DNA from: Streptococcus sp. CF8_St5-11
GTDB lineage: Bacteria > Bacillota > Bacilli > Lactobacillales > Streptococcaceae
Reading direction: 5' to 3'
NCBI RefSeq assembly: GCF_024295625.1
Contig: NZ_JANCOJ010000001.1
Coordinates: 496,001 to 560,000 of the forward strand
Length of the DNA stretch: 64,000 nt
Position numbers and translations under genes: made by a program
Part shown: in pieces, positions 48,342-57,652 of the stretch
Numbering within the stretch: the stretch's first letter is position 1
Layout of the letters: every line of letters begins with the position of its first letter
Notes under the pieces: model-generated
The model's input: only the letters and a program-made list of their open reading frames with translations
Told to the model about the DNA's origin: nothing
Database searches by the model: none

Positions 48342-49106
48342 TTATAAGTGATGAACCATCTCAAGGCACAATTCTAAGGCCTTCTCAAAAGCTTCTGAGC
48401 CCCAGTCACGTTGGTCATAATTTTCCAGATCTGCTAGAGAATCTGCGGTAAATAGGAGCATGCCCCAAATCGCCCCACGAAGTTGGGCCACTGCAGCAAG
48501 TGAAGCACACTCCATCTCCACCACACTACACCCTTCTTCGATGCGATAGGCCACCTTGTCAGGTGTTTCCCTATAAAAACCGTCGGTCGACCAGGTCATG
48601 ACTTCTTGATAAAGAATTTCTTTTCCTTTCAAGACCGTTTCAATAGCATTCAGGGCACGGCCGTCCACCTCTATATAACGAGAAGGAGCGACATAATGGT
48701 AACTGGCTCCTTCATCTCGCAAGGCCTTGGTCGGGATTAAAAAAGCATTTTCTTCAATGTCCACCAAGACGCCACAGCTTCCTGAGGAAATGATTTTCCT
48801 CACCCCATAGCCAATCAACCAATCCATGAATTGGGCAGCAGGTGCAGATCCAACTGGCGCTTGTGCCAAGCAGAGTTTCTCCCCTTGGTGCTCCAGAACA
48901 TAGACTGGATAAGCCTTGGTAGCTGAGACAAAGGTAGCCACTTGCTCAGCTCCAACAGTTTTGGCAAAGCGGTCAATCTCATCCTCCAGGAAAGCATAGA
49001 TGCATTTTTCAGGTAGGTGCAGGTCTAACCCCTCATGGGTCGGCATCAGGACTGCCTGTGGGTTGTCGTCAAACTCTAAAATAGGAATTTCATGTTTTTG
49101 GATCAT
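48342..49106 (-). CDS. Nucleoside phosphorylase (uridine phosphorylase-like)
   Basis: A 254-residue PNP/UDP phosphorylase family protein. Features are AQAPVGSAPAAQFMDWLIG, the phosphate-site strand IISSGSCGVLVD, and the nucleoside-binding VVEMECASLAAVAQLRG near residue 195 followed by the catalytic-region TADSLAD. It cleaves a nucleoside with phosphate to base plus ribose-1-phosphate; the base specificity cannot be read. Overlaps the acetyltransferase stop by 4 bp (translational coupling). Confidence 0.83.
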   Translation of the reverse strand: MIQKHEIPILEFDDNPQAVLMPTHEGLDLHLPEKCIYAFLEDEIDRFAKTVGAEQVATFVSATKAYPVYVLEHQGEKLCLAQAPVGSAPAAQFMDWLIGYGVRKIISSGSCGVLVDIEENAFLIPTKALRDEGASYHYVAPSRYIEVDGRALNAIETVLKGKEILYQEVMTWSTDGFYRETPDKVAYRIEEGCSVVEMECASLAAVAQLRGAIWGMLLFTADSLADLENYDQRDWGSEAFEKALELCLEMVHHL

Positions 49107-49672
49107 CCCTTCTCCTTTTTAATGGGTATTTCTTTAATGATACGGGCTGGGTTTCCTCCAAGAACTACATTATCTCCAAAGGATTTGGTCACGACTGCCC
49201 CAGCGCCAGCGACCACATTGTCACCCAGCGTCACACCAGGAAGAATGGTGACCCCTCCTCCCGCCCAGAAGTTGTCTCCTATCGTAATCGGCGCCCCGTA
49301 TTCGAGACCAGAATTGCGCTCATCTGGATCCAGTGGGTGCAAGGGCGTCAAAAATTGGCAATTGGGACCAATCATGGCATTATTGCCGATCGTAATGGGA
49401 CAAATGTCCAACATGGTTAAATTGTAATTGGCATAGAAATTTTCTCCCAGATGGATGTTGACCCCATAATCCACAAGAACCTGACGATTGAGATAGAGGT
49501 TTTCACCGGTTGATCCAAACCACTCTTTGATGATAGCTGCCCCTTTTTTAGGATCCACCTCTTGGTTAAAAGCTTCTTGTTTCTCCCGAGAGGCTTGGGC
49601 CAAAGCCCGCAATTCAAGGTCCGCAGGTTTATAAAAATCACCTGCAATCATTTTTTCATATTCACTGGCCAT
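49103..49672 (-). CDS. Sugar O-acetyltransferase (maltose/galactoside acetyltransferase family)
   Basis: A 189-residue left-handed beta-helix acetyltransferase. The N-terminal Mac domain begins SEYEKMIAGDFYKPADLEL; hexapeptide repeats follow from about residue 70 (IGNNAMIGPNCQFLTPLHPLD contains the catalytic His). The end reads VVLGGNPARIIKEI. It acetylates sugars from acetyl-CoA, thought to be a detoxification or export step. Coupled to the nucleoside phosphorylase gene downstream by a 4-bp overlap. Confidence 0.87.
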   Translation of the reverse strand: MASEYEKMIAGDFYKPADLELRALAQASREKQEAFNQEVDPKKGAAIIKEWFGSTGENLYLNRQVLVDYGVNIHLGENFYANYNLTMLDICPITIGNNAMIGPNCQFLTPLHPLDPDERNSGLEYGAPITIGDNFWAGGGVTILPGVTLGDNVVAGAGAVVTKSFGDNVVLGGNPARIIKEIPIKKEKG

Positions 49673-49762
49673 AAGGAAACCTCCACGTTATTTTGACATA
49701 TTATAGCAGAATTCCCCCTTTAAAACAAACGTCAGAATAAGGTTTGTAAGAAAAAAGATCAT

Positions 49763-49817
49763 AAACACTTAAAAACACTTAACAAAACTTGCATCCGCTT
49801 ACAAAATAATGTACAAT
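49763..49817 (+). promoter_or_regulatory. DeoR-type regulator promoter with tandem 10-bp repeats
   Basis: TTGCAT (49789-49794), 17 bp, TACAAT (49812-49817). Immediately upstream and into the -35 are three 10-bp repeats ending CACTT, CACTT, AACTT (49761-49790). Direct repeats of this type are common operators of DeoR proteins, suggesting autoregulation. Confidence 0.6.
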
Positions 49818-49848
49818 AAAGACAAGAACAGAAATAAGGAGCGAATTC

Positions 49849-50592
49849 ATGTACCAGGAACAACGGCTCGAAAAAATCCTAGAACTTTTAGAAGAGCGAA
49901 AACAGCTATCAGCTAAAGAAATGGTCGACTATTTCAAGGTCTCAAAAGATACTATTCGCAGAGACTTTGCTCTCCTTAGCCAACGCCAGCTGGTTCGTAG
50001 GACCCATGGTGGACTCCTCCCCTTAAACAAAGAACCCGGCCCTTCTTACCTAGACCGTAGTCAGAAAGCCAACAAGGAAAAGACTGCTATGGCTCAAAAG
50101 GCCCTGCAATTGATACAAGATGACCAAGTAATCTTTCTCGACGTTTCCACCTCGATGACCCTGCTTGCTGGCTTGCTTAACAAGGAAGTCACAGTCTATT
50201 CGCATTCCCTTGACAATGCCATCCAGCTCAGTAGCCATTCTCAGGTTGACTTTCATCTTTTAGGAGGAAAATTCTACCCTAAAAACCGCTTTTACTATGA
50301 CGCGAATCAAGCACAAATACTGGACAATCTTCGCTTTGATCTCGCTTTTTTTGGAGCGAGTAGCTTAGCCAATGGTGAAGTCACCTTTGAGGATGCCGAA
50401 GACGTTGCCGTCAAGTCTCTCGTTTTTGAACGAGCTCGTACCAAGGTGCTGGTGGCAGAAAGCATCAAGTTCTCCCAAAATGCCAACTACTATCTCGCTC
50501 ATCTCAAGCAATTTGACTATTGGATTACCGACCAAAAACCAAGCCCGGAAATCCTAAAACAAGTTGGCAACGAAACCACTATTCTTTACTAG
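49849..50592 (+). CDS. DeoR-family transcriptional regulator
   Basis: A 247-residue DeoR repressor. The N-terminal winged helix is YQEQRLEKILELLEERKQLS.. VSKDTIRRDFALLSQRQLVRRTHGG, followed by a sugar-phosphate-sensing DeoR_C domain (QVIFLDVSTSMTLLAGLL, LAFFGASSL). The effector is unknown. The HAD phosphatase gene starts 11 bp downstream, so the pair forms an operon and the phosphatase may act on the same sugar phosphate. Confidence 0.88.
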   Translation: MYQEQRLEKILELLEERKQLSAKEMVDYFKVSKDTIRRDFALLSQRQLVRRTHGGLLPLNKEPGPSYLDRSQKANKEKTAMAQKALQLIQDDQVIFLDVSTSMTLLAGLLNKEVTVYSHSLDNAIQLSSHSQVDFHLLGGKFYPKNRFYYDANQAQILDNLRFDLAFFGASSLANGEVTFEDAEDVAVKSLVFERARTKVLVAESIKFSQNANYYLAHLKQFDYWITDQKPSPEILKQVGNETTILY

Positions 50593-50603
50593 GAGGTAAT
50601 TTT

Positions 50604-51413
50604 ATGTCTCACATCCGTCTCATCATCAGCGATATCGATGGCACCATCTTAAATGATCTACACCAGATCGATTCTGATTTACTGACTCTCATCCCAGATT
50701 TGAAACGCGAAGAGATTCCTTTCGTTCTGGCCTCTGCTCGTTCTCCCAAAGGGATGGCTCCTATTGCCAAAGAGCTCGGTATAGAAGACTGCCCCATGGC
50801 CTGCTACAACGGGGCCTTGATTCAAAAAGGCGAGCAGGTTCTGTTTGAGCATCCCTTAGACAAGAATGAAGCTCGTCAGTTTATCGACTGGGCCAACCAA
50901 CACTTCCCTCAAGTTTCGATCAACCTCTATAGCGGAAAAGACTGGATGACCGATCATCTCGACCAATGGAGCCGAGAGGAAGCCCGGATTACAGGGGAAA
51001 AACCTCTTATTCTTCCCCTATTGGATCCTTTGCTGGATATGACAAAGCCCCTCCACAAATTGCTCTTAATTGGAGAAGCAGAAGAGATCCAAGCCCTCTA
51101 TCGTGCTATTTCTGCCGATGACTTCCCTTCTACCGCCTTTTATCTCTCCAAAGCCAACTACCTAGAAGTTACTGCTAAGCACGTCTCTAAAGAGGATGCT
51201 CTGGTTGAACTCGCCAACCACTACCACTTGAGCTTAGAAGAAGTCCTCACCATGGGGGACAACTTCAATGACCTTCCTATGCTCAAAAAAGCAGGCATCG
51301 GTGTCGCTATGGGCAACGCTCCTCAAGAGGTGAAAGACGAAGCAGCAGTCGTGACAAAGGACAATAATGAAAACGGGGCTGGGCAAGCGGTTGAAACCTA
51401 TGTGTTGATCTAG
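50604..51413 (+). CDS. Cof-type HAD phosphatase
   Basis: A 269-residue HAD superfamily phosphatase of the Cof/type IIB class. Motif I is IISDIDGTIL (DxDGT) near residue 8, motif II SARSPKG, motif III lysine in the KANYLEVTAKHVSKEDAL region, and motif IV MGDNFNDLPML near residue 221. Substrates are typically sugar phosphates or FMN/PLP. ATG at 50604 follows AGGAGG; the longer in-frame extension into the deoR-type gene is rejected. In an operon with the DeoR regulator. Confidence 0.88.
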   Translation: MSHIRLIISDIDGTILNDLHQIDSDLLTLIPDLKREEIPFVLASARSPKGMAPIAKELGIEDCPMACYNGALIQKGEQVLFEHPLDKNEARQFIDWANQHFPQVSINLYSGKDWMTDHLDQWSREEARITGEKPLILPLLDPLLDMTKPLHKLLLIGEAEEIQALYRAISADDFPSTAFYLSKANYLEVTAKHVSKEDALVELANHYHLSLEEVLTMGDNFNDLPMLKKAGIGVAMGNAPQEVKDEAAVVTKDNNENGAGQAVETYVLI

Positions 51414-51423
51414 TCATCCGTTT

Positions 51424-51460
51424 AAAAAGGACGTCGAGTATAATACCCGACGTCCTTTTT
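51424..51460. terminator. Bidirectional terminator between the HAD gene and mleP
   Basis: AAAAAGGACGTCG, 11-nt loop, CGACGTCCTTTTT; a 13-bp perfect stem serving convergent genes. Confidence 0.92.
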
Positions 51461-51503
51461 GACGAATGTATAGCACTAAAACTACATCATTTTCATATAA
51501 ATG

Positions 51504-52451
51504 CTATCCCAACAATGTCTGCAGAATTGGAACCACAATCACAAATAAGACTGTGCTGAGAGTGACCACATTCGTTGAAAACTCAACATCGCCTTTACCT
51601 TGATTGGCAAGGATAGGAAGAACTGCCAAGGCTGGTGTTGCTGATTGAATCATAAAGGTTCTAAATTCTGGTGCCACCATATTTGGAGAGAAGAACTTCA
51701 GAACCAAGAGCATGATGACCGGTGCAAGAATAAAACGACCAACCAGTGTGATAATGGTATCTTTATCAAAGCGAATGGTGTTCAAACCTGCCTTAGCTAG
51801 GATGATACCGATATAGACAAGAGATAAGGGCGTTGTTAAACTACCAATATAAGTCAAGGTGCTTTCCGCAAAACTTGGAACAGGAATACGTAACACCAAA
51901 AAGACGAGGGCTACGAGAAAACCTAATAAAGGAGCTGGGAAAAGCTTCTTCCAATTAAATTTTTGAGCCTGTTTTGAAGCCCCTTCTTTACTATCAGAAG
52001 TCATTAGATAGACACCTAATGTCCAAGTAGATACTGTATTTGTAATATAATAAACCAAGAAGTAAGGAAGGGCTTGATTTCCAAACAAAGCGATATTTAA
52101 AGGCAAACCAATAAATATGGTATTGGCATTAACAAAGGTATTAATCATGGTTCCTCGACGACCCGGGCGCACTTTAAAAACTTTCACTGCGATAAAGGCC
52201 GCTAGGTAACCAAGAATGAAGGCGATAAAGGTATACAACAAACCGCCAGACAAGCTAATCAATTTATCTAAAGTTAAATATTTAAGAACAGAGGTAAAAA
52301 TTGCAACAGGCATGGCCACGTTCATAATCAGTTTAGATAAGTCATTTCCAAAACTCTCTTGAAACCAACCTCGGACTTGCAAGAAATAACCAAGAATGAT
52401 GATGACGATAATGGGTACAATACTCTGAATTGACGTTAAAAAGATTTCCAT
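51504..52451 (-). CDS. mleP: AEC-family transporter, probable malate permease
   Basis: A 315-residue membrane protein with about 10 helices of the auxin efflux carrier family (IVPIIVIIILGYFLQVRGWF at the N-terminus; VNANTIFIGLPLNIALFGNQ and SATPALAVLPILANQ as typical conserved helices). It is 83 bp downstream of the malolactic enzyme gene on the same strand, so malate uptake (malate/lactate exchange) is the likely role. Symbol assigned by context. Confidence 0.82.
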   Translation of the reverse strand: MEIFLTSIQSIVPIIVIIILGYFLQVRGWFQESFGNDLSKLIMNVAMPVAIFTSVLKYLTLDKLISLSGGLLYTFIAFILGYLAAFIAVKVFKVRPGRRGTMINTFVNANTIFIGLPLNIALFGNQALPYFLVYYITNTVSTWTLGVYLMTSDSKEGASKQAQKFNWKKLFPAPLLGFLVALVFLVLRIPVPSFAESTLTYIGSLTTPLSLVYIGIILAKAGLNTIRFDKDTIITLVGRFILAPVIMLLVLKFFSPNMVAPEFRTFMIQSATPALAVLPILANQGKGDVEFSTNVVTLSTVLFVIVVPILQTLLG

Positions 52452-52534
52452 AGTCTCCCTTTCTATCTAACAGGACATACAAGAAAAGGTGTACAAGGCA
52501 TCCAGTCGCACTCGTACACCTCCATTAAATTTAC

Positions 52535-54160
52535 TTATTTATATTCTGGATACCATTTCAAATCACGTACCGCTTTAGCCATATCTGTTTCTTGAGCACG
52601 CGCAAGACCTTGTTCTTGCGCTTTTTTAGCAACTGCTTCTGCTACTTTGATAGAAACATCAGCTACATACTTGAATGGAGGTAAGACTGGTGCTCCTGGT
52701 TCGCCTGGATTGACAATCCCACTCAATGAATGTGCGGCTGCTCCAATCATTTCATCCGTCAAAAGACTCGCTTCAGAAGCCAGCATACCAAGTCCAAGAC
52801 CTGGGTAAATCAGGGCATTATTCGCTTGACCAATCACGTAGTCCACACCTTTATAGGAAACTGTACCAGCTGGAATTCCTGTTGCAACAAATGCTTTTCC
52901 GTCTGACCATTCGATCAAATCTTTGGCACTTGCCTCAGCTAGTTTGGTCGGGTTTGACAATGGGAAAATGATAGGACGTTCAGTGTTTTCACACATAGCT
53001 TCTACAATTTCTTTTGTGAAAGTATTCGGCTGAGTTGAAGTTCCCACAAGAATGGTTGGTTTAACCGTCTTCACTACTTCAAGAAGGTCCGTCAACTGAT
53101 CTGCATTGGCAAAATCAGAACGTTTCTTAGCAAATGGTTTTTGTTGCGGCGTTAAGTCATCCATATCATCAAAAAGGAGACCTTGTTTGTCGACCATAAA
53201 GAAGCGTTTATAAGCTTCTTCTTCAGGTAGACCTTCACTAACCATTTCACGAAGGACACGAGAAGCAATCCCTGCACCAGCAGTCCCACCACCATAGCAG
53301 AGATAAACTTGATCCGTTAATTTTTCACCTGTAATATCCAATGCCCCAAAGATACCTCCAAGGGTTACGATACCAGTTCCTTGGATATCATCGTTAAAGG
53401 TTGGAATTTGCTTCCGGTATTTTTCAAGGATGTTAGCAGCATTTAAGCGACCAAAATCTTCCCAGTGCAGATAGAGTTTAGGGAAGAGGCGTTCTGCAGT
53501 TTGAACAAATTGATCGATAAAATCATAATAACGATCTCCACGCACACGTTCGTGACGATTTCCTAAGTAATTAGGATTGTTACGCAATTCTTCACGGTTG
53601 GTACCTGCATCAATGACCAAAGGAAGCACCGTTGAAGGATCGATTCCTGCAGCTCCAGTATAGACCATCAATTTCCCAACAGAAATATCAACACCATTTG
53701 TACCCCAGTCACCAATACCGAGAATACCTTCTGCATCTGTCACAACAATAAGACGAATTTCACGGTCCCCTGCTGCATTTTTCAAAGTTGCTTCGATATT
53801 TTCAGGATGATTGATATCAAGATATGCGGCATATTGTGGATCTACAAAGAGATCGCTATACCCTTCAATGGTATCAGCAATGGTTGGGTCATAGACAATG
53901 GGATTAAATTCTTCCAAATGTTGAGCAAATAGGTAGTAAAATAGAGTACGATTTGTATTAAAAATTTCCATTAGGAACAAACGTTTTTCCAAATCATTAA
54001 CCTTTGTTTGCATTTGCGCATAAGTTTGCGCTGCTTGTTCTTCAATGGTTTGAACGTAAGGTGGTAGGAGGCCAATGAGACCTAGTTGCTTACGTTCCTC
54101 TAAAGTAAAGGCAGTTCCCTTGTTAAGGAAAGGGTTGTTTAAAATATCATGTGCAGTCAT
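52535..54160 (-). CDS. mleS: Malolactic enzyme
   Basis: A 541-residue malic-enzyme-family protein that decarboxylates L-malate to L-lactate and CO2 with NAD+ and Mn2+, raising internal pH. Motifs are [51 protein letters not shown] with the metal-binding acids, and the Rossmann [10 protein letters not shown]. Choice of malolactic over oxidative malic enzyme rests on the mleP and mleR neighbours. Tandem ATGs occur at 54163 and 54160; the second has the better distance to GGAGG. Confidence 0.88.
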   Translation of the reverse strand: MTAHDILNNPFLNKGTAFTLEERKQLGLIGLLPPYVQTIEEQAAQTYAQMQTKVNDLEKRLFLMEIFNTNRTLFYYLFAQHLEEFNPIVYDPTIADTIEGYSDLFVDPQYAAYLDINHPENIEATLKNAAGDREIRLIVVTDAEGILGIGDWGTNGVDISVGKLMVYTGAAGIDPSTVLPLVIDAGTNREELRNNPNYLGNRHERVRGDRYYDFIDQFVQTAERLFPKLYLHWEDFGRLNAANILEKYRKQIPTFNDDIQGTGIVTLGGIFGALDITGEKLTDQVYLCYGGGTAGAGIASRVLREMVSEGLPEEEAYKRFFMVDKQGLLFDDMDDLTPQQKPFAKKRSDFANADQLTDLLEVVKTVKPTILVGTSTQPNTFTKEIVEAMCENTERPIIFPLSNPTKLAEASAKDLIEWSDGKAFVATGIPAGTVSYKGVDYVIGQANNALIYPGLGLGMLASEASLLTDEMIGAAAHSLSGIVNPGEPGAPVLPPFKYVADVSIKVAEAVAKKAQEQGLARAQETDMAKAVRDLKWYPEYK

Positions 54161-54211
54161 CATGTGACCTCCTTATTTATTTTATTCTATTATAACACTT
54201 ATTTTCTTTAA

Positions 54212-54240
54212 ATGACACTTTGTTATGTATATGATACAAT
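54212..54240 (+). promoter_or_regulatory. Rightward promoter in the mleS-XRE gap
   Basis: ATGACA (54212-54217), 17 bp, TACAAT (54235-54240), a strong plus-strand match that reads toward the XRE and mleR genes. The minus-strand box ATTATA/TATAAT at 54189-54194 could serve mleS. Apart from the short frame at 54241, the 390-bp gap shows no gene. Confidence 0.55.
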
Positions 54241-54336
54241 ATGAATGAATCAGGCAATGAATGTTCAGGCGATGCAACCGAAAATGATGCGATTTCAAAA
54301 GATAACAAAATAATAGGTTTATCCATCACTTCCTAG
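54241..54336 (+). CDS. Doubtful 31-codon reading frame in the mleS-XRE gap
   Basis: ATG at 54241 to TAG at 54334-54336 would encode a 31-residue acidic peptide (starts MNESGNECSGD). It follows the TACAAT box by zero bases and has no ribosome site, so translation would have to be leaderless. It contains the near-repeat TCAGGCAATG / TCAGGCGATG with a 15-bp period. More likely a leader segment or gene remnant than a real gene. Confidence 0.15.
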   Translation: MNESGNECSGDATENDAISKDNKIIGLSITS

Positions 54337-54553
54337 ATAGTCACGGTCATCTCTTAAAAAAGCCTGTTCCTTTCCACCTTTTAGAAGGTTATTCTCATCA
54401 AAAGATCCACTGTTTTCAGGTACTCTTTTTTCCACTTATGATGATCAATACCTATAAAAACCATAGATAATAAATCTAAAATATGTTTGTTATAAAATAC
54501 TTTGTTTTGTTTAAGGTGTTATTTTTGTCATTTAAAACTTGTATTCTGGTTAC

Positions 54554-54904
54554 ATGAAAACAAAACATTATTTACAACGGTATATAGCGCAAAAGGTCAA
54601 ATATTTGCGAAAAAAACAAAACATGAGTCAAGAGGAGCTATCGGAACGGGCAGATCTTGGATTAAAATACATCAATCAATTGGAAAATCAAAACGTGAAT
54701 CTGACCATTCACAGTCTTGAAAAAGTCATTTCTGCTCTTGAGTTAACGCCTGAAGAATTCTTCAATTTTGATTCACTCGAAGCGTCTTCAGATCCTACTG
54801 ACAGCCTTTCACTTAAGAGAGTAAATATGAAAATTAAGCAACTTCCAGTTGGAAAAAGGGAGAAGATCCTAACGATTTTCGAAGATCTTTTAGATAGCCT
54901 TTAA
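54554..54904 (+). CDS. XRE-family helix-turn-helix regulator
   Basis: A 116-residue protein with a Cro/CI-type HTH at residues about 10-65 (QKVKYLRKKQNMSQEELSERADL.. LKYINQLENQN) and a short C-terminal helix tail. No clear Shine-Dalgarno precedes the ATG at 54554; a TTG at 54539 is an alternative start. It lies between the divergent mleS and the LysR gene mleR, 111 bp before the latter, so it may contribute to malolactic control; this is inference only. Confidence 0.72.
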   Translation: MKTKHYLQRYIAQKVKYLRKKQNMSQEELSERADLGLKYINQLENQNVNLTIHSLEKVISALELTPEEFFNFDSLEASSDPTDSLSLKRVNMKIKQLPVGKREKILTIFEDLLDSL

Positions 54905-55015
54905 TTGTCCTCTGACTCACCTCAGATTGTAACAAACAAAAAATCATATAGTCAAATTAGCTATCACGGATAATTTTTGCTTATCCATGTCTGTCTATTT
55001 AGAAGAGGGAGCCCA

Positions 55016-55891
55016 ATGAATCTTAAGGACTTTTATTATTTTCTTGATCTTAGTCAACAGCAATCCTTTACTGGGGTTGCCCAAAAACACGGGATCAGTC
55101 AACCATCCGTTTCCTTTGCGATTAAACGACTAGAAAAGGAATTTCACTGTCCATTAATCGCGCACGATCCTTCTCATCGTACTTTCAAATTGACGCCCCA
55201 AGGAGAAATCTTGCTACGACATATTCAAAAGGTCTTACCTGAGATTCAAGGGGCCAAAAAAGAGATCCTCCGGAGTCTCTCTCAATTCAATACGGTTGGT
55301 TTCCCACCAATCATCATTGACTATCTTGTCCGAAAACAACCCGCCTTTATCAGTAATGTTGCAGCTCTTCAAAGTATCCATCCTGTCCAAGAAGGATCTG
55401 TTGAACTTTTAGAAATGCTTTCCAAAGGAGAACTAGATGCTAGTTTTTTAGGGAGTTTAGAACCGATTAAAGATCATCGCTTCCAGGTAAGAGAAATGGC
55501 CAAACGAGATCTCTTCTATATCCTTCATCACAACCATCCACTAGCCTCAAAAAAAGTATTACAATTTTCAGACGTCATCGATGAAGATTTTATCATTCCA
55601 GACGAGCACTTTGTTCATTTAAAAGCCTTTGAACAGTTGAATGAGCGCTATCACCATGAGGCTACGCCCTTCTTTCAGACGGATGATATTCAGCTTCTAA
55701 AACAACTCCTTCGTAAACAAGTGGGGATCAGTTTACTAGCAGATCTTGCACTAACAGATGGTGAAGAAGAACTGATCGCGATTCCGATGGCAGAAAATGA
55801 ACGGATCAGCTTTTACGTTTCACTAGTTGAACCGAAGGAAAGTAATCTCAAACCGGAGGTCATCCAATTCTTTGAAAAATTACTAAACTAG
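55016..55891 (+). CDS. mleR: LysR-family regulator, probable malolactic activator
   Basis: A 291-residue LysR regulator. N-terminal HTH: NLKDFYYFLDLSQQQSFTGV.. HGISQPSVSFAIKRLEKEF; C-terminal periplasmic-binding-like effector domain. The ATG at 55016 follows GAGGGAG. In Lactococcus and S. mutans a LysR protein MleR encoded beside mleS activates the malolactic operon in response to malate. Here the XRE gene separates mleR from mleS, so the symbol is assigned by analogy. Confidence 0.75.
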   Translation: MNLKDFYYFLDLSQQQSFTGVAQKHGISQPSVSFAIKRLEKEFHCPLIAHDPSHRTFKLTPQGEILLRHIQKVLPEIQGAKKEILRSLSQFNTVGFPPIIIDYLVRKQPAFISNVAALQSIHPVQEGSVELLEMLSKGELDASFLGSLEPIKDHRFQVREMAKRDLFYILHHNHPLASKKVLQFSDVIDEDFIIPDEHFVHLKAFEQLNERYHHEATPFFQTDDIQLLKQLLRKQVGISLLADLALTDGEEELIAIPMAENERISFYVSLVEPKESNLKPEVIQFFEKLLN

Positions 55892-55989
55892 TCGTAGTCT
55901 TTGTTCTTAGTGCTAATGCAGAAACATAAATAAAGTGACTAGCTAGTATTTTTTACGACTAAAAAATAGAGTAGAAATGCCGATAAAAT

Positions 55990-56025
55990 AAGGATTCCTG
56001 CAAATTGCTAGGAATCCTATTTTCT
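55990..56025 (+). terminator. mleR terminator
   Basis: AGGATTCCT, 10-nt loop, AGGAATCCT followed by ATTTTCTTT, about 100 bp after the mleR stop. The sequence from 55892 to 55989 and from 56026 to 56130 is AT-rich with no gene. Confidence 0.75.
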
Positions 56026-56132
56026 TTCGCATGTATTGTATAATTAAATTATTTTGTGTATATTTCACTTATTCGACTTTTTATTAATAATTAGAGATAT
56101 AAAAAGCTCGGAAACCCTTGATTATTATACCG

Positions 56133-56161
56133 TTGACAAGTTTTTCAAAAACCTGTATGAT
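56133..56161 (+). promoter_or_regulatory. Promoter of the VWA surface protein
   Basis: TTGACA (56133-56138), 17 bp, TATGAT (56156-56161): near-consensus. The transcript would start near 56168, after the ATG at 56157, which fixes the TTG at 56193 as start. Confidence 0.82.
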
Positions 56162-56192
56162 AGAAAAAAGTTTATTAAAAAGGGGACGTATT

Positions 56193-57611
56193 TTGAAAAA
56201 ATATACTATTTCACGTAAACAAACTTTAACTTTAGCTTCCGTTGTTTTAGGAACTGTCTTCACAGGAACGACTATTGCTTCTGCTGATGACGTTGCACCT
56301 AGCACAACCCAAGCTGCTCCTGCAGCCACTACAGCAGCAAAATCACCTATCACGGCTGCAACAGAAGAAATCAACGCCAAAGCCAATACACCAGTTGTTC
56401 CTGCTGATAAAGCAAAAACTGGGGATATCATCGCTGTGGACGTCAAAAAAACTGGCCCATCTGCTAAAACAGACGGTGCAGACACCACCACTACTTCAAC
56501 AGCAACCATCAAAACGACTAGCTTAGCAGATCCAAACACACCTGTTGGCACTTCAAAACCGGTCTCATCTACTAAGACAGCTACATCAACCAAGGAAACA
56601 GCGGACTACACTGAGACAACAACTGAAACAGTTAATAAAACAACTGTAGTCGAAGTGACAAAAGAAGCCGATGTGGTCAATAAAAAAGAAGTTCAAGCAA
56701 CATCAGACATCGTCTTTGTCATTGACAAATCAACTTCAATGGATTCTCACATCAGGGATACGATGAAGAATGTCGAGACCTTCGTTCGCAATCTATCGGC
56801 AAAAAATATTCAAGCTCGTTTAGGATTGGTTGAATACGAAAGAGCTAGTGAAGTTAAATACCATGATTTCAATGGATCTAAGTTCACAAGTGATCCAGAA
56901 AGTTTCATTTCTGCTTTGAAAACCATCAAAACTAAAGGCTACTATGAAAATGCTACTGTTCCATTGCATCATATCGCTACTTCAGGAGACTACAACTGGG
57001 GGACTGGGGCAAACAACCATCGCTTTGCTTTCTTGATTACAGATGAGGACATTGATCTTACAAAGGATACACCAACCAAAGAAGCGACACTGAAAGCCCT
57101 TCAAGATGCTGGTATCTCTTTGACAGTGGTTGGTGAAACACGTGAAAAAAAAGACTTTGATCCATTGGTCAATGGAACAAATGGTCTCTACCTAGATATC
57201 GACAAAAACTTTGCTAACTTGTTGAACGTTCAATTTGCCAATAAAGTCGTTGAAACTGTCCAAAAAGGTCGTGTCTTCAAAGTCCAAACAGACAAGTATG
57301 AGTTGATCTCAAAATCTCATCGTGTGGCGAAAGCAAAACCACAAACATCTAGCATCCAAACGCCTGCAACACCGACTCCTACTCCTCAAAAACCGGCTGT
57401 TGTAACACCTGCGAAACCGACCGTATTTACACCTGCTAAAAACGAGCCTGTGAAAACGGAAGTTTATATCGCACCAGCAGCTCTTCCTCAAAAAGAAGCA
57501 AGTCTTCCAAATACAGGAAGCAAGACCTCAATTGCCTTGACGACTCTAGGTCTTGGTCTTCTTAGCATGAGTGCTGCCTTTGGACTCTCTCGTAAAACAA
57601 AGAAAGACTAA
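56193..57611 (+). CDS. LPXTG-anchored surface protein with a von Willebrand factor A domain
   Basis: A 472-residue surface protein. Signal peptide about residues 1-36 with a YSIRK-like KKYTISRKQTLTLAS start and cleavage near TIASA-DD. A Thr/Ala/Lys-rich stretch (about 37-165) precedes the VWA domain (about 170-365). The metal-ion-dependent adhesion site DKSTS is in DIVFVIDKSTSMDSH; LITDEDIDL lies later. A proline-rich spacer follows, then LPNTG, a hydrophobic helix and RKTKKD. The start is TTG at 56193 with AGGGGA upstream. VWA domains of this kind bind host matrix proteins; the ligand is unknown. No Cna-B or pilus genes are nearby. Confidence 0.85.
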   Translation: MKKYTISRKQTLTLASVVLGTVFTGTTIASADDVAPSTTQAAPAATTAAKSPITAATEEINAKANTPVVPADKAKTGDIIAVDVKKTGPSAKTDGADTTTTSTATIKTTSLADPNTPVGTSKPVSSTKTATSTKETADYTETTTETVNKTTVVEVTKEADVVNKKEVQATSDIVFVIDKSTSMDSHIRDTMKNVETFVRNLSAKNIQARLGLVEYERASEVKYHDFNGSKFTSDPESFISALKTIKTKGYYENATVPLHHIATSGDYNWGTGANNHRFAFLITDEDIDLTKDTPTKEATLKALQDAGISLTVVGETREKKDFDPLVNGTNGLYLDIDKNFANLLNVQFANKVVETVQKGRVFKVQTDKYELISKSHRVAKAKPQTSSIQTPATPTPTPQKPAVVTPAKPTVFTPAKNEPVKTEVYIAPAALPQKEASLPNTGSKTSIALTTLGLGLLSMSAAFGLSRKTKKD

Positions 57612-57613
57612 CA

Positions 57614-57645
57614 TGAAAAAGCCTAATCATCTGATTAGGCCTTTT
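57614..57645. terminator. Bidirectional terminator between the VWA gene and the LysR gene
   Basis: AAAAAGCCTAATCA, loop TC, TGATTAGGC-CTTTTT, between convergent genes. Confidence 0.9.
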
Positions 57646-57652
57646 TCAATCT

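Noticed and set aside
52535..54160. Oxidative malic enzyme instead of malolactic enzyme
   Set aside because: The family motifs do not decide on their own, but the AEC permease next door and the LysR gene nearby favour malolactic.
56084..56593. Long minus-strand reading frame opposite the VWA gene
   Set aside because: It is Val/Ala-rich antisense of the repetitive Thr/Ala codons of the real gene, with no ribosome site or known domain.
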